Source: Lachnospiraceae bacterium
GTDB taxonomy: Bacteria; Bacillota; Clostridia; Lachnospirales; Lachnospiraceae
Direction: 5' to 3'
Assembly (NCBI GenBank): GCA_902362715.1
Contig: CABIXN010000004.1
Coordinates: 211,337-275,336, forward strand
Length of the DNA: 64,000 nt
Below are positions 43,901-52,537 of the stretch, piece by piece; position 1 is the first letter of the stretch; each line of letters begins with the position of its first letter. The position numbers and the translations under genes were made by a program. The notes beneath the pieces were generated by a model. The model had not been told where the DNA came from and did no database searches. It was given only the letters and a program-made list of their open reading frames with translations.

Positions 43901-46900
43901 TCCAGCGCCCAAATCCTGGGGCTGAACGGCTTCCAGGGCCTCCACATTTCTGCGGGCGGTTTCCTTCTGATTGTCAGGGGCCACTTCCAGGAATGCTTTT
44001 GCCATCCGCAGCTTTTGGCGCACTTTCCCGGAAAGGTACTCATCCGCCGTGACAAGAGGATAGCGGCTCAAATCCGCCAAAGAAGGCAGGATGTCCTCCG
44101 GGTTCTCCGCACAGCGAATATCCCGGTAGATCACCCCGGCAAGCTCTTTTTCCAGTTCCTCCGGGGATTTACCCGACAGCTCTGCCATATAGTCCATATC
44201 CACACGGGCTTTTTCCGAAATGGACACCGCCAACGCTTCACTGGCTGTATCCACACTGGTGACAGCCACATGGGGCCGGATGGTGCGCCGGGTGAACATA
44301 TCGGCTTTTCTTTTTAGGTTGCCCTGCTCATCCAGCACCTCCAGAGAGCACAAGAGGCAGTAGCTGGAGTCCTCCGAAAAGGCCAGCTTGTTGCCGCGAC
44401 TGTTCAGCAGCCCATACTTGGCGGTGAAGCTGTCGTAAAGGGCGTTGAGCTTTTGCTGCTCGGCTGCAATATCCTCATCCGGGTAGCCTTCGGTCTGGTA
44501 CTCAATAAGCCTGCGGGTACATTCCCGCAGCTCGATCATGCCACGGATACGGTTTTCCGCCGTGACGGAGACTTCCACCGGGTGCATGAGACTGTTTTCT
44601 CGGTAGTATACTTGCCCATCTGCAATCGTGTAGCTGAAATTCTTCACTGTGGGGTCGGCAGGGATGGAGCGATCTTCCTCCTCGTCCAGCTCCTCCAGCT
44701 CATAGGGCTTGATTTCCGCCTGCAAAAACTGGATGGCATTGGCAAGCTGCTCGGATAAATCTTCCCCCTCGCGGGCTTTGCAGGCGCTGTCCGGCCCGAA
44801 CCGTGTGGATTCCATCACCATGTCGCCCAAAATCATCTCCGGGTGCTGCACGAAATAGCGGTTCATGCGGATTCCGTTTTCATCGGTGTCCAAATGCACC
44901 CAATCCTGGTCTAAATCGGTGATGTGGTCGCGCTTTTGCAGGAAAATGATGTCGCTGGTCACTTCCGTTCCGGCGTTCCGCTTGAAGGTGTTATCCGGCA
45001 GGCGGATGGCCCCAATGAGATCGGCGCGCTGTGCCAGGTACTTTCGGACGCTGGAGTTTTCCTTGTCCAGAGTGCCTTTGCTGGTAATGAACGCCACAAT
45101 ACCGCCGAGCCGCACCTTGTCCAGCGTCTTGCCGAAGAAATAGTCGTGGATCAGCCAGTGGTGCTTGTCGTACCGTTTATCCAGCACTTTGAAATCCCCA
45201 AAGGGGACGTTGCCCACGGCTACATCAAAAAAGCTGTCGGGCATTTGCACAGTTTCAAAGCCGTTTACGGAAATGTTGGCATTCTGGTAAAGCTGGCCCG
45301 CAATCCGCCCGGAAATGGAATCCAGCTCTACGCCATAGGCTTTGCTGCCCGCCAAATCTGTGGGGAGCAAGCCAAGGAAATTACCGGTGCCGCAGGATGG
45401 CTCCAAAATGTTCCCTTGGGTAAAGCCCATCTGAGCGAGGGCCTTATAGATTCCCCGGATGACCACAGGCGGCGTGTAAAAGGCGGTGAGGGAGCTGGCC
45501 CTGGCCGCTGCGTATTCCTCCGAATCCAGCAGAGATTTCAGTTCCTCATAATGGGGGCTGGTTTGTTCAAAGCAGTTTGCAAGGCCGCCCCAGCCCACAT
45601 AGCGGGACAGGATTTCCTGTTCTTCGGGCGTGGCCAGCCGTTCCTCAGCTTCGATCTGCTTCAAGGTGCGGATGGCGGCAGCATTGGCCGCGTATTTCTC
45701 GCTGGGGGTGCCGTGGCCCAGGGCGTCATCGGTGATGTGGAAATCATGGCGCTGATCCCTGGGGACCTCCGGGTGCAGGGTTGTGAAAGTAATGCGCTCA
45801 CGGCGGGGGTGCTTCGGCGGCAGTGGGAGTGCTTCTTCTTTTTTAGGCTGTAAATCGGCCTGCTCTGGGCTGGCTGACGGTTCCTCTGCGGCAGGGGCTT
45901 GTTTTGCCTGCTCAATGGCTCGTTCATCAGGGAAGTTCCCGTAAACCCGCAGCCATCTGTTCTCCTGAAGGTCATAGATACCCGCGCCATCATAGGCAAA
46001 GCCATCCTCGCCCTCCATAGTGCCGGCCACATATTTCTGCGCAGCTTGTTCGGCCTCCGCCAGCGTTTGGTAATCCAGCCGTTCATCAAAGCCATTTTCA
46101 AAGTGGTGGTACACCACCACTTCGTAAGGCGGCTCCATGCGCTGGGCATAGCGGTCGATGTCCTCCATGGTGAGCCATTCCGGTTTTTCCGGCAGGGCGT
46201 CATAGAGTTCCCGCATTTTGGCGATTTGCTCTCGCACGTTCCCAGCCCACAGGTGCTTTTCTGCCCGCCCGCCAGCGCCCAAGAAATAGTCGCAGTCGGC
46301 TTTCAGGCGGCTTAAAAGCATATAATCATTTTGTGGTGGTGTACTTTGCTGCAACAAGGGAAGGATGTCTTGGTACTTGGGATATTGTGCGAGGAAGTCC
46401 AGAACGCCCCCGTCACCGTCCCCAATATCCTGGCGCTCGGTGTAGGTGGTGCCATCTGGCATGACCACGGTAAATTTCACCTTGTCATACCCCAGGAACC
46501 GAGCATTTTCTGGGTCATCGGATTCGTACCACGCCTGCCAAGTGCCGTATTTTTCAAGAGCAGCCTTTGCACCGGCCACCTGCTCCTCATCCGCCTGTTT
46601 CATCAGGGTGTCAAATTCACGGATACCGTAGCGTTTTCCATCTTCAAACACGGGGCTTTCGCTCCACTCGCAGAAGATGTATGGCTCTATGTCGGGAGGG
46701 TATTTTCCATTGAAATAGTCCTGGTCCACAGAGGTGAGTTGGTCAAAGTCCAGTTCGGCCAGCTCATTTTGGATGAGTTCATCCAGGCTCTCATACTGCC
46801 TGCGCTCCAAAAACTGCCCGTCCAGATAACGCTCAATGCGGTAATGGACCAAGTCGGCATTGACCTGGATGGGAATTTCCTCATCCGTAACAGTGGTGTA

Positions 46901-49900
46901 GGCAATGCCCACCTTTTCCAGATCACTGAAATCGGCTGGACTGCCATACTCGGCCTCGCAGAAATCGTTGATAAATTCTTTGGCAATCTCCAGTGAAGCA
47001 GGTTCCGGCTCCTCGGACAAAAACTCGCGCTCAATGAAGTCGGCAACATCCTGGCTGTTACCTTTGCCGCCATGGGCACGGTAATCCATCAAACCTTCTT
47101 CGACCAGTTCGCTGGATACCGCATATCCGGCCTCCTCCAGATAACCGGCGATTTCTTCTATCTGCGCCTGTTCCGGGGTAAGGGCCGGGGGCAGCTCCGC
47201 GATCTGCTCCATACAGAGGGTGATGTCCACCGCGATTTCTTCTTCCAGGTCCGCATGGTCCAGGAAGGATTGAAGCAGTCTGCGGATTTCCTCTCTCTGA
47301 ACGGGGTCATGGAGCTGCCGGGCGATATTTTCCACCGCCTGGGCGTCATCCTCACCATAACCCATGCGGGAACCATCAAACTCTCCCACAAAACGCAGCA
47401 CCTGGGCGGCCAGCTTCGGGTAGGGGTCTACCGGTTCTTCTTTTTGGGGTGGTTCCTGCGCCCTGGGCGGCACGGTGAACACCGGCGCGTCCTGGGTGGC
47501 GGAAATGGTCATTTCCGAAGTGTCAGCAATCCGCTGGATTTCCTCCCGCACTGCCTGGGGCATTTCCTCCTCGTAGAAGGTCACCGTGCGGTCTGGGGCG
47601 ATGTGGGCAACCGTTTTGTAGTCACCGTGTTCCTCCTCCAGCCGGTTCCACACCGTGACGCCGTTTCCCAAATAGCCGTAGCCCAGGTCGTAGGCTTTGG
47701 CTTGCGGCATGGTGGGAACCACAGGCTCCTTGTGCTCTGCAAAGAGCGTGAAGGTTCCCTGCCGGAAGGCAGTGAGGTTTTCAAACGCCTGCTGGCGCAG
47801 GGCGTACATCCTGTCATCCTGCGGGGTGGCCTCCCAAATGGGGACCATCATCTGATAGATTTCTTCCACACGGGCCGGGTCGTCAAGCTGCGGCTCGATG
47901 AGCTTCACCGCGTCCCAATAGTCAAAGCCAAAGGGATAGGGGTGGGGCTGCTCCTGGGGTACGTTTTCAAAGAAAGTGCGGATATTCCGGGCAAGCTGGT
48001 GCTTCTCATACTGCGGCATGGCGGCGCGGTCCTCATCGGTGAGGAACCGCCCCTGGGCGATCATGGCGCTGACGCGCTTTTCCACGGCGTTCCATTTCAG
48101 CTCCACCTTGGCGTAGGGGGCGGTGATACTGCCGTGGCTGAAAGAAACGCCTTTACTGAGCTGGTAGGTCACATCGTCATTCCCACTGGAATGGCCGCTG
48201 TACTCGCCGTGGTAGTGCTTTAAGAAATTCTCCCGTTCCTTGCGCTCTGTGTGGTTGCGATAGAAAGAATACACGGCCAGCCGGTAATCGGTGCTGCGTT
48301 TTCCACCCCGGAGAAGGTTGTCGATCTCGTCCCCGGAGATGAAAAAACGCCGCTGGGGGGCGTACCCTTCGGCGGCGGTAAAGTGCAGCGGTTCCCGCTG
48401 CAGGTCGGAAAGCTGCTCCAGCAATTTTTGCGGACGGTGGAAATGGAATCGCAGCAGTTCCCGGTTCTCTCTGTATGCCTGGACAAACTGCTCCAGCTCA
48501 TCCCGCAGGTTCTGCAGCCCCTCCGGATGGCCTAACAAATCGCTTATGGCGGCGCTTTCCTCTGGAAACCCATGATTTTTACCGTAAATGGTATTCACCG
48601 TGGGAAGATAGCCCGCGTCGGCAGTGCCTTCTGCAAAATCCTGCCGGAGATACCATAGCTGCGCGGCCCGTTGCTGGCGCTCATACTCATCCACCCGGTC
48701 AAGCTCGCTCTGGGGCATATATCGGCCCAAGTCCAGCAGTTCCCGGATACGGGCCGCCGCCTGTTCCCAGGGGATGAGGGTGGCGCTGGAACGCTGGGCG
48801 CTTTCGCCCTGGGCAATGCGGATTCCCTCGGCGTTGTACCAGATGGCATACTGTCGGCCATCCAGATAAAAGCCAGCGCCGTTCTCTCCATAGTGCTCTG
48901 CCAGGAACCTGGCATTGTCCGGCTTATCCTTTTTGAAATAGGCGCAGATGATGAGGCGGCTGTTCTGGTCGTTAGCACCAATGCACAGCGCCTCGTCGAT
49001 TACCTGCTGAGGCAGAGCCGGGTGAGGGAAAATGGATGGTTTGGCCGTACCCTCGGCCTGGGTTGGCTGCTGAAACGCCGCAAAATCAAAAAGGGACATC
49101 TGCTGGCTCTCTTGGGTAGGGAGCTGCGGGATGTCCGTCTGAATGAAGTATTCTTTTTTGTCAATAAGCTGGGCGGTCCAGCCTGCCACCACTTCCCAGG
49201 AAAATACAGATTCCCTGGTGCGGGATGGGTAAGAGCCTTCCCACATGAGCAGGCCATTCTCCTGGGGCTTATATCCCAGGCGCTGCCCGTCAGCGATGAT
49301 CTCAGTGTACCGGTCCTGATAAGCGGATTTCAGGTAGTCGGCCCGTTCCTGAACGTCGCTGTGAACCGAAAAGAAAAGCTCGATCTGATTTTTCTTATAT
49401 TTCAGGTCATCATCTTTGTTGGCGATGATGGCCATGATCTGCTTTTCATCCAAAAGCGCAGGGAGCTGTTCGCCACCTGCGCTTTCTTCCGGTTCATCAA
49501 TTAGCTGTAAATCAGCTCCGCCAGCACCGTTTCCTCCGCCGCGTTCTGCAGGTTGCTCATCATCTGCACCCACTTCATCTGGTCGCTGGCTTTCAGTTCC
49601 TCTGTCACGCCCTGGTTCTTGGCCATCTGCGCCACGATCTGCTCCATCCGGCGCTGGGCGGTCTGCTGGATCTCCGCCAGATGGCTGTTCAGCTTGCCGC
49701 TGGTCAGCAGGTTGGTGTACGTCACCCTGCGGTGCTCCTTGAGGAATTTCTTCCGAAGCAATGCGTATTTCCCATGGGGAACCGGCTCCTCCTGGGGCGG
49801 CAGAAGGTTCGGCAGATTGTAGTCGCCCTGCCTGGTGTAAGTGATCTCGGTCATATTCAAAACTCCTTTCCAGCTGTGTGTTTTCCTGTTCAGTTACAGC

Positions 49901-50701
49901 ATACTGGTTTTTCTGCTGGGGTTCAAATGTGCGATTTTCTTTTTGGGGCTGTCTTTGCAGGGCAAGAACCGTGCGGGAAATGGCGGAAAGGCACATCTGG
50001 GAGATGTCCCCGGTGGCCACGCCTAAAGCGTTCAACGTCTGCGGGGTGTTAAAGTCCGTCACATCCCGGAAATCCATGTCCTCAAAATATTCAGACGGGT
50101 CAAGGCCGCAGCGCACCAGCAGCATATATCCAATGCTGTTTTGCACCGCCCTGCGGTATTCCACTTCCAGGTTCAGCTCATCCAGTTCTTCCAGAAAGCT
50201 GCCTTCCGTGAGGGTTTTCAATTCTGCCAGGTAGTCGGGCATATTGTCCTCCACGGCGTTCTTTGCCGCAGAGAGCAGTGCTTCACCCAAATCCTCCTTG
50301 CGCTCCAGCTCTCCAAAGCTGTTTTCCAGCGTTTCAATGATGTCCGGCGCATATTCCTCCCGCACCGTCCAAAGGGGGACGGGGCGGGGGAACCGGGCCT
50401 CATGGGTATCGGAAATATCAAAGTAGTATTTCAGTCGGGGTTTTCCATTGTGTTCACCGTCAAAAACGGCAATGCCGTTTGCGCCCCGGTTTACCCAGCG
50501 CCCAAATTGCCGGTTCCATCGCTCGATCTCCAGGACGGCGGTGGCGTCTGGGCGCTGGGCGTAGACAAGCAGTTGTTCATCGAAAGAAAGCCGGTAGTTG
50601 CGGCAGGCAGAAGCCAGAAACGCCCGCCACTGGTCAGGAGCTGTCACGCTGCGCTGCGTTTCCTGGTACAGCTCCGTCAAGGCTTTATATCGTATCGCCA
50701 T
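40940..50701 (-). CDS. Giant 3253-residue DNA methylase/SNF2-type helicase protein
   Basis: The N-terminal 250 residues (LTELYQETQRSVTAPDQWRA, FDEQLLVYAQRPDATAVLE) are typical of ICE proteins of this class. A disordered Gly/Asp/Glu/Pro-rich linker covers about 280-400, then several repeated accessory domains. An N6-adenine methylase core lies near 1770 (EPSCGTGNF and NVPFGDF, a variant of NPPF). A helicase follows with HEVGAGKT (about 2453), DESHYFKN (about 2615), ATGTPISNSM and QRLGRIVRQGN (about 2944). Related proteins occur in most Tn1549-like elements and may protect or remodel transferred DNA. AAGGAGG precedes the ATG. The linker is encoded over a complete tnpV gene in another frame. Confidence 0.9.
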   Translation of the reverse strand: MAIRYKALTELYQETQRSVTAPDQWRAFLASACRNYRLSFDEQLLVYAQRPDATAVLEIERWNRQFGRWVNRGANGIAVFDGEHNGKPRLKYYFDISDTHEARFPRPVPLWTVREEYAPDIIETLENSFGELERKEDLGEALLSAAKNAVEDNMPDYLAELKTLTEGSFLEELDELNLEVEYRRAVQNSIGYMLLVRCGLDPSEYFEDMDFRDVTDFNTPQTLNALGVATGDISQMCLSAISRTVLALQRQPQKENRTFEPQQKNQYAVTEQENTQLERSFEYDRDHLHQAGRLQSAEPSAAPGGAGSPWEIRIASEEIPQGAPQGDVHQPADQRQAEQPSGGDPADRPAPDGADRGADGQEPGRDRGTESQRPDEVGADDEQPAERGGGNGAGGADLQLIDEPEESAGGEQLPALLDEKQIMAIIANKDDDLKYKKNQIELFFSVHSDVQERADYLKSAYQDRYTEIIADGQRLGYKPQENGLLMWEGSYPSRTRESVFSWEVVAGWTAQLIDKKEYFIQTDIPQLPTQESQQMSLFDFAAFQQPTQAEGTAKPSIFPHPALPQQVIDEALCIGANDQNSRLIICAYFKKDKPDNARFLAEHYGENGAGFYLDGRQYAIWYNAEGIRIAQGESAQRSSATLIPWEQAAARIRELLDLGRYMPQSELDRVDEYERQQRAAQLWYLRQDFAEGTADAGYLPTVNTIYGKNHGFPEESAAISDLLGHPEGLQNLRDELEQFVQAYRENRELLRFHFHRPQKLLEQLSDLQREPLHFTAAEGYAPQRRFFISGDEIDNLLRGGKRSTDYRLAVYSFYRNHTERKERENFLKHYHGEYSGHSSGNDDVTYQLSKGVSFSHGSITAPYAKVELKWNAVEKRVSAMIAQGRFLTDEDRAAMPQYEKHQLARNIRTFFENVPQEQPHPYPFGFDYWDAVKLIEPQLDDPARVEEIYQMMVPIWEATPQDDRMYALRQQAFENLTAFRQGTFTLFAEHKEPVVPTMPQAKAYDLGYGYLGNGVTVWNRLEEEHGDYKTVAHIAPDRTVTFYEEEMPQAVREEIQRIADTSEMTISATQDAPVFTVPPRAQEPPQKEEPVDPYPKLAAQVLRFVGEFDGSRMGYGEDDAQAVENIARQLHDPVQREEIRRLLQSFLDHADLEEEIAVDITLCMEQIAELPPALTPEQAQIEEIAGYLEEAGYAVSSELVEEGLMDYRAHGGKGNSQDVADFIEREFLSEEPEPASLEIAKEFINDFCEAEYGSPADFSDLEKVGIAYTTVTDEEIPIQVNADLVHYRIERYLDGQFLERRQYESLDELIQNELAELDFDQLTSVDQDYFNGKYPPDIEPYIFCEWSESPVFEDGKRYGIREFDTLMKQADEEQVAGAKAALEKYGTWQAWYESDDPENARFLGYDKVKFTVVMPDGTTYTERQDIGDGDGGVLDFLAQYPKYQDILPLLQQSTPPQNDYMLLSRLKADCDYFLGAGGRAEKHLWAGNVREQIAKMRELYDALPEKPEWLTMEDIDRYAQRMEPPYEVVVYHHFENGFDERLDYQTLAEAEQAAQKYVAGTMEGEDGFAYDGAGIYDLQENRWLRVYGNFPDERAIEQAKQAPAAEEPSASPEQADLQPKKEEALPLPPKHPRRERITFTTLHPEVPRDQRHDFHITDDALGHGTPSEKYAANAAAIRTLKQIEAEERLATPEEQEILSRYVGWGGLANCFEQTSPHYEELKSLLDSEEYAAARASSLTAFYTPPVVIRGIYKALAQMGFTQGNILEPSCGTGNFLGLLPTDLAGSKAYGVELDSISGRIAGQLYQNANISVNGFETVQMPDSFFDVAVGNVPFGDFKVLDKRYDKHHWLIHDYFFGKTLDKVRLGGIVAFITSKGTLDKENSSVRKYLAQRADLIGAIRLPDNTFKRNAGTEVTSDIIFLQKRDHITDLDQDWVHLDTDENGIRMNRYFVQHPEMILGDMVMESTRFGPDSACKAREGEDLSEQLANAIQFLQAEIKPYELEELDEEEDRSIPADPTVKNFSYTIADGQVYYRENSLMHPVEVSVTAENRIRGMIELRECTRRLIEYQTEGYPDEDIAAEQQKLNALYDSFTAKYGLLNSRGNKLAFSEDSSYCLLCSLEVLDEQGNLKRKADMFTRRTIRPHVAVTSVDTASEALAVSISEKARVDMDYMAELSGKSPEELEKELAGVIYRDIRCAENPEDILPSLADLSRYPLVTADEYLSGKVRQKLRMAKAFLEVAPDNQKETARRNVEALEAVQPQDLGAGEIGVRIGANWVPIEVYQQFMVELLTPNYYVRDRIKILRSEATGQWSIREKNADRSNVKAITTYGTKRMSAYHILEQTLNQRDVRVFDYIEDENGKKKPVLNKKETAIAQDRQELIKQKFAEWIWKDIDRRELLCRVYNETFNGVRPREYDGRHIRFEGMNPEISLRPHQINAIAHILYGGNTLLAHEVGAGKTYEMVAAAMEMKRLGLCTKSLIVVPNHITEQWAAEWLQLYPSANILVATKKDFETQNRKKFCSRIATGDYDAIIIGHSQFEKIPMSLERQQAILERQIEEILEGIEQAKAQKAERYTVKQMERTRKSLETRLAKLNDQSRKDDTVTFEQLGVDRLFIDESHYFKNLFLATKMRNVGGIAQTEAQKSSDLFMKTQYLDELTGGRGVIFATGTPISNSMVELYTIQRYLQYRLLQEMGLVHFDDWAGSFGETVTAIELSPEGTGYRAKTRFAKFYNLPELMAAFKEVADIQTADMLCLPVPKANFHTEVIQPSELQKEMIRGLAERAEKIRAGGVDPHVDNMLRITNDGRKLALDMRLINPLAADDPNGKVAVCARNVFRIWEQTKEKRSAQLVFCDLSTPTTDGSFSVYDDLKKKLMDAGIPEEEIAFIHTADSEAKKKELFSKVRAGQVRVLLGSTAKMGAGTNVQDKLIALHDLDCPWRPSDLQQRLGRIVRQGNENEEVEIYRYVTEGTFDAYLYQLVENKQKFIAQIMTSKAPVRVADDVDETALSYSEIKALATGNPLIIEKCNLDMEVARLNMLKASHLNQVYALEELVYRKYPEEITRLTERIAGYEQDVALAAAHPKAQEGFCGMEVDGRHYTEKEGAGKAIIDVCTRMTGSDAVLLGQYRGFSMVLAYDGRSNEYRITLKGTLSHTVTLGADVFGNITRLDNALENLAGSLQAEQNSLEETKAQLENARTELATPFAREEELAEKTARLKELNILLNMDEKDKTLMDDTPDEGEDVPARRVAELAR
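49501..49854 (-). CDS. tnpV: TnpV-family protein nested in the giant gene (other frame, same strand)
   Basis: This 117-residue protein (MTEITYTRQGDYNLPNLLP, HGKYALLRKKFLKEHRRVTY, LLTSGKLNSHLAEIQQTAQ, QMKWVQMMSNLQNAAEETVL) is a full-length TnpV, a family first named from clostridial Tn4451-type transposons, role unclear. It lies entirely inside the methylase/helicase gene. AAAGGAG stands 8 nt before its ATG, and a copy of the ICE promoter box with TATGCT lies 44 bp upstream. In the giant frame the same DNA gives a low-complexity linker, as expected if the linker grew from an inserted gene. Confidence 0.75.
   Translation of the reverse strand: MTEITYTRQGDYNLPNLLPPQEEPVPHGKYALLRKKFLKEHRRVTYTNLLTSGKLNSHLAEIQQTAQRRMEQIVAQMAKNQGVTEELKASDQMKWVQMMSNLQNAAEETVLAELIYS
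49898..49934 (-). promoter_or_regulatory. Repeated ICE promoter box inside the giant gene, before tnpV
   Basis: TCGCACATTTG (49924-49934 on the minus strand) is followed 20 nt later by TATGCT (49898-49903). It has the same box and spacing as the intergenic copies, though it lies within coding sequence of the giant gene. Confidence 0.55.
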
Positions 50702-50719
50702 CGGTTGCCCCTCCTTTTC

Positions 50720-51028
50720 TTATTCTTTTTTCGCAGCTTTCAGTTCTGCGCTGTAATCCTTATCAGGGTCATATTGATTGCACAGGGAGAGCAGCAACAG
50801 CCAGATGGTATTTCCGGCCTCCTTCGGGTACATCCGAAGCGCCACGCAGGGCGCATGGTCACTGTCAACAAAGGGCCTCCCATAGCGCATAAACTGGTCG
50901 ATCAGCTTTTGAGCCATCTCCCGGTATTCTTCATAGGGGTTCTGTTCCGCCTGCTGATGGAGAACCGTCATCAGCAAGTTGAACCAGTCCTCATGCGTAT
51001 CCAGTTTTACGGGCGGTAAAGACGCCAT
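50720..51028 (-). CDS. Hypothetical ICE protein, 102 residues
   Basis: No family recognised. The protein (LDTHEDWFNLLMTVLHQQAE, KLIDQFMRYGRPFVDSDHA, GNTIWLLLLSLCNQYDPDKDY) is helical and soluble, with no signal peptide. It is encoded 18 nt upstream of the giant gene in the same operon. The ATG at 51028 follows GAGGTGATAAAA; a start three codons earlier is less likely. Confidence 0.65.
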   Translation of the reverse strand: MASLPPVKLDTHEDWFNLLMTVLHQQAEQNPYEEYREMAQKLIDQFMRYGRPFVDSDHAPCVALRMYPKEAGNTIWLLLLSLCNQYDPDKDYSAELKAAKKE

Positions 51029-51038
51029 TTTTATCACC

Positions 51039-51584
51039 TCATCTTTCCATGGCGACGGCCTGCCGCTGCCGGGGAATGGAAAACCCGTAGACTTTGGCGA
51101 TGTCGTCGCCCAGCCTGCGGGTCACTCTCGTAATATCGGCGCGGGTTGCAATGCCGCGATATAGTTTTTCTTTCAGCAGTTCAATTTGAGAAGGGCTGGC
51201 GCTGTCCTTGTAAACGCGGTAAAGATAAAAGTTCGTGCCATCATGGTGGATGGCGTCGCACCGCAGATCACCCAGCCGGTCCACATACCAGGTGGAATAA
51301 TCCGTATCGGAATACAGGCAGTCCCGGATATTGCCGCTGGGGATTTCCTTATATCCCATGCGCCGACCATTCCACAGGCCCAGGTCGCCTACGACTAAAA
51401 TCGGTTGGGAGAGCTGCACATTGAGGTTGGCGCGTTCATCATCCAGGTAATCCCCATTGATCTCATACATCAGGGAAATGCGCTCATCTTCGGATAAATC
51501 CGGGTAGTCCGCCTCCAGGTCATCCCTCCAATCCTCATAGTCCAGGCCATAATTGCTCCAGATAACGTGTCTTTCCTCCTTCAT
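51039..51584 (-). CDS. Hypothetical ICE protein, 181 residues
   Basis: I recognise no catalytic motif. The first half is acidic (YGLDYEDWRDDLEADYPDLS, YEINGDYLDDERANLNVQL), the second half has LGLWNGRRMGYKEIPSGNI and ends in a basic helix (RRLGDDIAKVYGFSIPRQRQ). It overlaps the preceding gene by 4 nt (ATGA), so translation is coupled. Similar proteins occur in this position in related ICEs; the role is unknown. Confidence 0.65.
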   Translation of the reverse strand: MKEERHVIWSNYGLDYEDWRDDLEADYPDLSEDERISLMYEINGDYLDDERANLNVQLSQPILVVGDLGLWNGRRMGYKEIPSGNIRDCLYSDTDYSTWYVDRLGDLRCDAIHHDGTNFYLYRVYKDSASPSQIELLKEKLYRGIATRADITRVTRRLGDDIAKVYGFSIPRQRQAVAMER

Positions 51585-52537
51585 CGGGCTTCACCCCGGT
51601 CTTTCTGCCTGGGCTTGATAGGCTGCCCCTGCTCGTCATAGTTTCTGGGATCGGCGGCGGGAGTCTGCCAGCCAAGCATGGAGCCGGCAAGCATGGCGGC
51701 CTCCTGTGCTTTGGTAACGCCATTCTTCACATTGCGGTCGTCTGCAAACTCTCGGTTCTGTTGAGCGTCAGGAGTTGAAAAATCATAGCAAGGGCTGTAG
51801 CCTTTTTCGCCCCTGGTCAGAAGAATCAGCTCCCCGGATGAGGGCAGTACACTAAAACACTGCACCGGCAGAGAAGAACGCAGCGGGATCACGCTCCCGT
51901 GAGTTTGCTCCAATCGCTCCGCAAATTCGCAGATATGATACAGGGCGCTGGAATACCCGCCGCTGGTTTCAAAATGGGTTTCGTCGATGACCCGGCAGGT
52001 GCGGTCGCGGGTTTCTCCGCCGCCAGTGAAAATGCGGATGTGGTCGCCGTCGGGAATGCGGAACAGCTCCTTGTAGCCGGGCGTGATAAACCGGATACCC
52101 TGTTTGGCCTTTTCCATGTGGTGTTCCAGGAATCGGGAAACGTAGGCGTAGAGGTAAAAGTTGTAGTCTCCATAATTGGGATTGCACCGGAGCATATAGG
52201 TGTGCTGCGGCGTCTGCACCTTAAAACCATACTCGGCGCAGTAGTTTCCCTCAAACTCAGCCTCCGGGTTCTGATAGCAAAACCTGGTCATGCTGTCACG
52301 GGTACAGAGCAGCCCATTCTTCTCCCGCAGAGTGTTGACCACCTCATCAAGCTCCGCCTTAAACTCGTCCGTCTTGTATTCCCTCCGATGGTCGAACCAG
52401 GAAGTGTAAAACTCTTTTCCAGCGCCAAAATCCCCGCGCAGATGGCCGATACAGCCGGTTTGCCCTTCAAGCTGGCTGCTCTGGTTGTACGCATACAGGC
52501 GATCCGCCGGGGTCATGCTGGTAATTGTCAGTTCCAT
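51581..52537 (-). CDS. DUF4316-like ICE protein
   Basis: This 318-residue protein opens with MELTITSMTPADRLYAYNQ and SQLEGQTGCIGHLRGDFGAG, seen in many Tn1549-family proteins. It ends with a NREFADDRNVKNGVTKAQEA and MLAGSMLGWQTPAADPRNYD segment that matches DUF4316. No membrane helix or enzyme motif is visible. Start and stop overlap both neighbours by a few bases, so the whole accessory block is one tight operon. Confidence 0.65.
   Translation of the reverse strand: MELTITSMTPADRLYAYNQSSQLEGQTGCIGHLRGDFGAGKEFYTSWFDHRREYKTDEFKAELDEVVNTLREKNGLLCTRDSMTRFCYQNPEAEFEGNYCAEYGFKVQTPQHTYMLRCNPNYGDYNFYLYAYVSRFLEHHMEKAKQGIRFITPGYKELFRIPDGDHIRIFTGGGETRDRTCRVIDETHFETSGGYSSALYHICEFAERLEQTHGSVIPLRSSLPVQCFSVLPSSGELILLTRGEKGYSPCYDFSTPDAQQNREFADDRNVKNGVTKAQEAAMLAGSMLGWQTPAADPRNYDEQGQPIKPRQKDRGEAR

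Noticed and set aside
40940..50701. The giant methylase/helicase as a restriction-modification or BREX-type defence system.
   Set aside because: No nuclease domain or partner defence genes are seen; the protein is a normal member of Tn1549-like ICE backbones.
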